Part shown: in pieces, positions 16,109 through 20,509 of the stretch
Position numbering within the stretch: position 1 is the stretch's first letter
Layout: the number at the start of each line of letters is the position of its first letter
Assembly: GCA_045644465.1 (NCBI GenBank)
Contig: JAZRGV010000011.1
Location: 1-20,509, forward strand
DNA length: 20,509 nt
Reading direction: 5' to 3'
From: HGM04593 sp045644465
GTDB lineage: Bacteria > Bacteroidota > Bacteroidia > Bacteroidales > Bacteroidaceae
Position numbers and translations under genes: made by a program
The notes under the pieces: generated by a model
Databases searched by the model: none
What the model saw: only the letters and a program-made list of their open reading frames with translations
What the model was told of the DNA's origin: nothing

Positions 16109-17410
16109 TTAGTCAAGCTCCTGATCAGCCTCATATCCTGCGAATTCGCGAATCTTGTTCTTTAGCATTGCAAATTGCTTGAATAGATCGTGTACAGGCT
16201 TTTCACCATCCTTGTGCATTGGTGCTTTGCAGTAGAACGACATAAACTCCTGTATGCCGAATTCTCCGGCGCGCAGAGCTACGTCGCTGAACAATATTAA
16301 GTCGAGCACCAGTGGAGCTGCCAAAATGGAGTCGCGGCAAAGGAAGTTAACCTTTATAGTCATTGGATAACCCATCCAGCCAAAGATGTCGATGTTGTCC
16401 CAGCTCTCTTTCTCATCACCGCGTGGTGGGTAATAGTTGATACGCACTTTATGGTACATATCGCTGTATAATTCGGGATATACATCACTGTCGAGAATGT
16501 TCTCCAAAGCCGATGTCTTGCTGCGGCGTTTTGTCTCGAAATTCTCAGGGTTATCGAGTACTATACCGTCGCGGTTTCCAAGAATATTTGTAGAGAACCA
16601 TCCTGTAACACCTAATTGGCGAGTGAAGAATGCAGGGGCAAGAACGGTTTTCATCATTGTCTGTCCGCTCTTGAAGTCCTTACCTGTGATAGGTGTCTTT
16701 GTCTCCTCGGCAAGTTCCCACATCGCCGGTATGTCAACGCATAGGTTAGGAGCACCCATAACGAATGGACAGCCCTCGCGCATAGCAGCATAAGCGTAGC
16801 ACATACTTGGTGCGATGTTAGCAACATCATTTGCTTTCATTGCTGCCTCAAATGCCTTAACGCTACCATGAACCTCGTCGTTGCGGGGAATGTATTTCTC
16901 GGTACTTGCAATCCATATAACCACCACACGTTCGCATCCGTTCTCTTTCTTGAAGTTGCGTATGTCTTCGCGCAATTGCTCTGTGAGGTCCCAGCGATTG
17001 TCACCTACCTTTACGTTAGGGCCATCAATGTTGCTTGCGTAGCTCTTGTCGAATAGTGCCTTGTATGGGCGAATGGCTCTCAGCTCATCTTTTACAGGCT
17101 CTATATCCTGAAGCTTGAGAACGTTTGCCTTTATTGCTGCATCGTAGGCATCATCTTCGTACAAATCCCATGCTCCGAAAACTATATCGTTAAGTTCTGC
17201 AATGGGTATGATGTCTTTAACCTCCTTGTAGCATTTATCTTTGCCTTTACCAATACGCATAATACCTTCGCAAGCAAAAGAGCCTACAGGTTTTGCAAGT
17301 CCCTTGCGGGCCATTAATGTTCCGATTATTGTAGTTGTTGTTACCGCACCTAATCCAACACACATTACGCCAAGTTTACCGTTGGCTGGTTTTACAATAT
17401 TCTCTTTCAT
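16109..17410 (-). CDS. Myo-inositol-1-phosphate synthase (MIPS)
   Basis: Converts glucose 6-phosphate to 1D-myo-inositol 3-phosphate using bound NAD. In gut Bacteroidota the product feeds inositol phospholipids and phosphoinositol sphingolipids. The 433-residue protein has the NAD-binding loop GLGAVTTTTIIGTL (residues 19-32), SPSMCYAYAA-type substrate region (PSMCYAYAAM, 201-210), the signature TGKDFKSGQTMMKT (242-255) with conserved lysines K244, K247 and K254, GWFSTNILGNRDG (270-282), KVRINYYPPRGD (321-332) and MTIKVNFLCRDS (350-361) with catalytic-type K353. I place the start at 17410 (MKENIVKPANGKLGV); a TTG at 17437 in the same frame is unlikely to be used. argR follows after 30 bases and lpdA lies 130 bases upstream. 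The inositol-lipid cluster that accompanies MIPS in Bacteroides is not present here. Confidence 0.95.
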   Translation of the reverse strand: MKENIVKPANGKLGVMCVGLGAVTTTTIIGTLMARKGLAKPVGSFACEGIMRIGKGKDKCYKEVKDIIPIAELNDIVFGAWDLYEDDAYDAAIKANVLKLQDIEPVKDELRAIRPYKALFDKSYASNIDGPNVKVGDNRWDLTEQLREDIRNFKKENGCERVVVIWIASTEKYIPRNDEVHGSVKAFEAAMKANDVANIAPSMCYAYAAMREGCPFVMGAPNLCVDIPAMWELAEETKTPITGKDFKSGQTMMKTVLAPAFFTRQLGVTGWFSTNILGNRDGIVLDNPENFETKRRSKTSALENILDSDVYPELYSDMYHKVRINYYPPRGDEKESWDNIDIFGWMGYPMTIKVNFLCRDSILAAPLVLDLILFSDVALRAGEFGIQEFMSFYCKAPMHKDGEKPVHDLFKQFAMLKNKIREFAGYEADQELD

Positions 17411-17457
17411 TATCGTAGTTTTTCTTTTATTTAGCAAAATAATCGCTTTTTGTTGAA

Positions 17458-17465
17458 CAAACCTA
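17458..17465 (-). promoter_or_regulatory. Candidate -7 element for the MIPS-argR-argC unit
   Basis: Read on the - strand this is TAGGTTTG, an exact match to TAnnTTTG. Transcription would start near 17451, giving a leader of about 40 bases before the MIPS ATG at 17410. The expected -33 TTTG or TTG is not clear at 19-21 bases upstream, so confidence is moderate. Confidence 0.5.
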
Positions 17466-17540
17466 AAAAAAAGGTAAAATGTTCTGCATATTTAAATAAA
17501 TTTTCACTTTTTCCTTGTTTTTTGGTTGTTTAGGGTGGCG

Positions 17541-18890
17541 TTATAGTTCGAACAGACACTCTTTAACAATCTCACTTACAGTTGGGTGGGGCATTACGGT
17601 CCGTCTCATCTGTTCCACTGTTATGCCGTTAGTTATAGCTAAGCATGCAGCACTTATGAATTCGCTCGATGGATTACCAAGCATGTGCATGCCAACTATT
17701 CTGTCATTGTTGTCAACGAGTATTTTGCATAGGCCTGTCAGTCCCTCATTCTCGGCAACGAAACGTCCTGCATATGTCATAGGCAGTTTGCATAGTTTGT
17801 AGTCAATGCCCTCTTTTTGTGCCTGTTCTTCATTTAATCCTATGCAACTCACCTCGGGGTTTGTATAAACCACTCCCGGGATTGCATTATATGTCATGGA
17901 ATCGTTTATACCTGTTATGTGGTTTACAGCCACTTCTGCCTCGCGGCTTGCTGTGTGGGCAAGCATTGAAAAACCTGTTACATCGCCTGCGGCATATACG
18001 TTATGCATGCTTGTCTGCATAACGTTGTTTACCTTTATGCCACGTTCGGTATCTATTGCTATGTTTTCAAGTCCGTAGCCTTTGAGTACAGGTCTGCGTC
18101 CCACGCTCATAAGGATTTTCTCGCCTTGTGCTTGTAACTCATTTCCCTCGTTGTCGGTGTAATAGACTATGTTATCCTCAATGCGTGTAACTTTGCATTG
18201 CATACAGAACTTTACTCCTCTCTTTGCATAGATTGTGCGCAGGGCTTCGGCAATCTCCTTGTCCATGCCGCCCAATATTTCGGGCAACATCTCTATCACG
18301 GTAACAGGTATGCCAAGGCTGTTGTAGAAACTTGCAAACTCCATGCCTATAACGCCACCGCCTATTATTACTATGCTTGCAGGGGCCTCGGTAAGTGCAA
18401 GAATCTCGCGATTGGTGAGTATGGCTCCGTTATTCTCGACTCCCGGTATAGGAGGTACGAATGCTTCGCTGCCGGTGCATATAAGCAACCTTTTGGCCTC
18501 ATATTTCTCCTCGTTGCATGCAATTGTTATGCACTTTTCGTTGCCACTTGTAATGAAAGCTTCTCCACGTACCACATTTACGTTGTGCGCTTCCATCTTC
18601 ATTTTTATTCCTGCTACAAGTTTTCGCACAACTTTAGTCTTGCGGTCGGCAATCTTTTTGTATTCATACGAAACGCCTTCGGCTGTTATGCCATACTTTT
18701 TTCCGCCTGTTGCATGGTCATACATTTTTGCACTGTAAAGAAGTGTTTTTGTGGGGATACATCCTTCGTTAAGACATACACCACCAAGTTCATGTTTCTC
18801 GAACAAAATAACGCTCAGACCTTTTGCACCTGCGTTTTCGGCAGCCACATATCCGGCCGGTCCGCCACCGATAATAGCTAAATCGTACAT
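17541..18890 (-). CDS. lpdA: Dihydrolipoyl dehydrogenase (E3)
   Basis: FAD-dependent disulfide oxidoreductase that re-oxidises dihydrolipoyl groups with NAD; it serves 2-oxoacid dehydrogenase complexes and the glycine cleavage system. The 449-residue protein shows FAD-binding GGGPAGYVAA (residues 8-17), the redox-active disulfide C39-C44 in GGVCLNEGCIPTK, a second Rossmann motif IIGGGVIGMEFA for NAD, the FAD-binding YAAGDVTG, and the C-terminal dimer-interface pair H435 and E440 in HPTVSE, where His-Glu acts as the acid-base in the partner active site. All catalytic residues are present. It stands alone: no E1, E2 or glycine cleavage genes are adjacent, so its partner complex cannot be told from here. 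MIPS lies downstream after 130 bases with its own candidate promoter. Confidence 0.95.
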   Translation of the reverse strand: MYDLAIIGGGPAGYVAAENAGAKGLSVILFEKHELGGVCLNEGCIPTKTLLYSAKMYDHATGGKKYGITAEGVSYEYKKIADRKTKVVRKLVAGIKMKMEAHNVNVVRGEAFITSGNEKCITIACNEEKYEAKRLLICTGSEAFVPPIPGVENNGAILTNREILALTEAPASIVIIGGGVIGMEFASFYNSLGIPVTVIEMLPEILGGMDKEIAEALRTIYAKRGVKFCMQCKVTRIEDNIVYYTDNEGNELQAQGEKILMSVGRRPVLKGYGLENIAIDTERGIKVNNVMQTSMHNVYAAGDVTGFSMLAHTASREAEVAVNHITGINDSMTYNAIPGVVYTNPEVSCIGLNEEQAQKEGIDYKLCKLPMTYAGRFVAENEGLTGLCKILVDNNDRIVGMHMLGNPSSEFISAACLAITNGITVEQMRRTVMPHPTVSEIVKECLFEL

Positions 18891-18944
18891 ATAAGAAGAT
18901 TTATGAATGTTTCTATGCGAAGATAATGTTTATGGATTTGAAAA

Positions 18945-18953
18945 CAAAACGTA
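18945..18953 (-). promoter_or_regulatory. Weak candidate -7 element for lpdA
   Basis: On the - strand this reads TACGTTTTG, which is TAnnTTTG with one extra T. It would give a leader of roughly 45-50 bases before the lpdA ATG. No -33 element is evident, and the terminator of the upstream gene lies just behind it. It is the best candidate in the 70 bases between that terminator and lpdA. Confidence 0.3.
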
Positions 18954-18960
18954 ACTGATA

Positions 18961-19001
18961 AAAAAACATTTCCCGCATGGCAATGGTACTATGCGGGAAA
19001 T
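18961..19001 (-). terminator. Intrinsic terminator of the BspA-like gene
   Basis: An 11-bp perfect stem, ATTTCCCGCAT (18968-18978) with ATGCGGGAAAT (18991-19001), holds a 12-base loop. On the - strand the stem is followed by GTTTTTT (the A-run at 18961-18966 on the + strand). It lies 47 bases after the stop codon of the BspA-like gene. The opposite direction has no T-tract, so it acts for the - strand. Confidence 0.88.
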
Positions 19002-19048
19002 ATATTGAAAAGTATTTGTAATTTATTTTACTTGAAGATTGTAGCCGA

Positions 19049-20509
19049 TTATTTTACCAGAACCTTCTTGCCGTCGATTATATAAATACCTCTTGTCGGG
19101 TTTTCGATTCTGCGACCTGCAAGGTCGTAAACAGCTTTTACGTTTGCCTCTTCGCATTTCACCTCGTTGATTTTGGTTGTGTTGTCGTCGCCATTATTGT
19201 TGTTGCCGACAACAAACAAATTTATTCTAGCCGGTGCTTTGAATAGCGGGTTGCGCGATTCAATCTGCAAGTACCAACGATTCGCAGATAGGTCGCTTGT
19301 GACAGCCTCTATCAAGTAGCAGTTGCCATTGTCTGCGCTGTCCCAATCGTCCAGAACTATTCCCTCGTTCAACTGGTTAGGATCTTGTGAATTCATTACA
19401 TTGCCGCCTATGCTTAGCTGCCAGGGATATTCGCCTTCAACCTTTTTAAAGGTAATGGCATCGGTGGCTGTATCTGTGTAAACACCCTCTTTGTTGACAT
19501 ATTTACCTGCTCCAACGCTGTATAGGTAGTAGCTGTCGTTGATGTTTATGATTTTAAACTGCTGGTTTACGTCATTTACGTCGCGAGCTACATTTCCAAC
19601 CTCTTTTCCGTTGCCGGTGCATAGTTTGTTGTTTACGGCAGTGTTGCTGCTATAGAGCAGGAATGTGCGTTCACAACGTATGGTGTATACATGGTCATTG
19701 CTTAGTTCCGCCGGTGAAGTCGGTATTTTTTTGGCAGGTGCTACAAGGGCGTTGTTGCAAAGTGCATAGTAACCGTTGGTGTTCATCTCTTCGTTGCTAA
19801 TGGCTGTGTGGGTGCCTGTGAATGTGAATTTTGTTGTTACCGATGAACAATCGATGGAGTTTTCCTCAAAAGGTTCTACTGTTACACCTTTAAAGATGAA
19901 GTTCTTCTCACCGGTTGTCTTGGATCTTACGATGTATGGATAGTTGGCCGACAATGTACCGTTGACAAGAGGTATCACTTCAAGTTCAGTACGGTCAATC
20001 TCGCCGTCCTGATTGTCATCGTATTGACGAGCATCATTTAAATAGGCAACTTCAAGTTCGTTTTCAATATCCTCCAGCTTTACTTCGAACGGCATATACC
20101 AACCCTGCCAATCGGTGTTGTTGAAGTTACGTTTGTAATATATTGTTGAAAAATCTTTTATATTGTCGTAAACAAATTCTTTTCCATCGGTAATTCTTGG
20201 GCTTAAGACATTGTCAGCATATAGTGCTACCTTACCATGCACAGCTGTTTTTGCTGTTATGTCCAGAGTTGAATAGTTGGTGACGGTTTTGAGGCTTTCG
20301 CAAAAAGCGAACGCCTCATTTTCTATGCTTGTCACTCCGCTTGGTATCACAATGCCTTTGAGTGATGCGCAGTTAAAGAATGTGTGGGCTGCTATGCTTG
20401 TAATGTTTTGCGACAATGTTATTCTTTCAAGTGCAGAACATTCAAAGAAGGCTTTTGCATCTATGCTTGTTACACTGTTGGGTATTATAATGCTTTTAAG
20501 AGCATTGCA
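19049..20509 (-). CDS. BspA-like leucine-rich repeat surface protein (5' end missing)
   Basis: The 3' part of a large secreted protein; 486 residues are visible and the frame is open through the right edge of the window, so the true start is outside. Visible residues 1 to about 75 are BspA/LRR_5-type repeats of about 23 residues (pattern ASLKGIVIPSGVTSIENEAF, with a Cys near the end of each). A middle region follows with a perfect EF-hand loop DDNQDGEIDRTE at residues 164-175. A further domain (about 280-410) with FLLYSSNTAVNNK, QQFKIININDSYYLYSVGAG and WQLSIGGNV resembles ricin-like beta-trefoil modules; this is tentative. The last 27 residues, from VYDLAGRRIENPTRG to the end GKKVLVK, match the C-terminal tail common on Bacteroidales surface proteins, similar to type A sorting domains of the type IX secretion system. 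BspA-type repeats commonly mediate binding to host or other cells; the ligand here is unknown. Confidence 0.88.
   Translation of the reverse strand, partial: CNALKSIIIPNSVTSIDAKAFFECSALERITLSQNITSIAAHTFFNCASLKGIVIPSGVTSIENEAFAFCESLKTVTNYSTLDITAKTAVHGKVALYADNVLSPRITDGKEFVYDNIKDFSTIYYKRNFNNTDWQGWYMPFEVKLEDIENELEVAYLNDARQYDDNQDGEIDRTELEVIPLVNGTLSANYPYIVRSKTTGEKNFIFKGVTVEPFEENSIDCSSVTTKFTFTGTHTAISNEEMNTNGYYALCNNALVAPAKKIPTSPAELSNDHVYTIRCERTFLLYSSNTAVNNKLCTGNGKEVGNVARDVNDVNQQFKIININDSYYLYSVGAGKYVNKEGVYTDTATDAITFKKVEGEYPWQLSIGGNVMNSQDPNQLNEGIVLDDWDSADNGNCYLIEAVTSDLSANRWYLQIESRNPLFKAPARINLFVVGNNNNGDDNTTKINEVKCEEANVKAVYDLAGRRIENPTRGIYIIDGKKVLVK
19985..20020 (-). other. EF-hand calcium-binding loop within the BspA-like protein
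   Basis: These twelve codons read DDNQDGEIDRTE on the - strand. They match the canonical EF-hand loop at every ligand position: Asp 1, Asn 3, Asp 5, Gly 6, Ile 8, Asp 9 and Glu 12. Only one copy is visible, as in dockerin-like or thrombospondin-like calcium loops where pairs are otherwise usual. Confidence 0.7.

Noticed and set aside
17411..17437. Longer start for MIPS at a TTG (17437).
   Set aside because: The extra nine residues (MLNKRKTTI) do not match the family; the ATG at 17410 gives the normal N-terminus and a reasonable leader.
17461..17475. ACCTAAAAAAAAGGT, a short inverted repeat between lpdA and MIPS, considered as an lpdA terminator.
   Set aside because: The stem is only four base pairs with an all-A loop, and it overlaps the candidate MIPS promoter; no real terminator for lpdA is seen in this gap.
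18198..18881. A 227-codon open frame on the + strand opposite lpdA.
   Set aside because: It is antisense to a fully conserved lpdA, has low-complexity Cys/Tyr/His-rich composition and no family resemblance, so it is a by-product of lpdA codon use.
1..20509. Mobile elements, CRISPR arrays, tRNA or rRNA genes and toxin-antitoxin or defence genes.
   Set aside because: I looked for transposase motifs, spaced direct repeats and cloverleaf-type sequences in the intergenic gaps and found none; nearly all of the window is occupied by identified genes.

Overview
The window looks like a chromosomal segment from a member of the order Bacteroidales (phylum Bacteroidota), most like the Prevotellaceae or Bacteroidaceae. 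RpoB and RpoC read as typical Bacteroidales proteins. Start codons are preceded by A/T-rich sequence rather than Shine-Dalgarno sites. At least two promoters fit the Bacteroidota -7 element TAnnTTTG. A BspA-like leucine-rich repeat protein and a glycine-lipid acyltransferase pair also fit. I see no rRNA, tRNA, CRISPR array, transposase or phage gene. No gene-free gap exceeds 300 bases; the largest is about 158 bases (18891-19048).

Left part, + strand. rpoB (its first ~20 codons lie outside the window) and rpoC fill 2-8150 and end at a strong intrinsic terminator. A well-formed promoter at 8227-8258 then drives a two-gene unit: a PlsC-like O-acyltransferase (GlsA-like) and a GNAT/haemolysin-family N-acyltransferase (GlsB-like), the pair that makes glycine lipids in Bacteroides. 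A hairpin with a T-tract (10136-10169) separates this unit from a second + strand operon: dut (dUTPase), a secreted TPR protein, a DUF4292-type lipoprotein and an EnvC-like degenerate LytM protein. The last three form a compact envelope module.

Right part, - strand. A 22-bp near-perfect hairpin lies between the convergent envC-like and argC genes. Reading leftwards, lpdA (dihydrolipoyl dehydrogenase), then MIPS (inositol-1-phosphate synthase), argR and argC follow one another. MIPS has its own candidate promoter, and MIPS-argR-argC are closely spaced. The last gene on the right is the 3' part of a BspA-like surface protein with leucine-rich repeats, one textbook EF-hand loop and a C-terminal sorting-type tail. 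It ends at its own intrinsic terminator.

The most unusual observation is in ArgC. The catalytic cysteine of the NPGC motif is replaced by glycine, and the adjoining substrate loop is also altered, while the rest of the protein is well conserved. The window also carries genes for two unusual Bacteroidota lipid classes: glycine lipids (glsA/glsB) and, through MIPS, a precursor of inositol lipids. I did not find a clearly new multi-gene system. The best candidates for follow-up are the altered ArgC in its MIPS-argR-argC setting and the TPR/lipoprotein/EnvC module. All family comparisons are from memory; no search was run.
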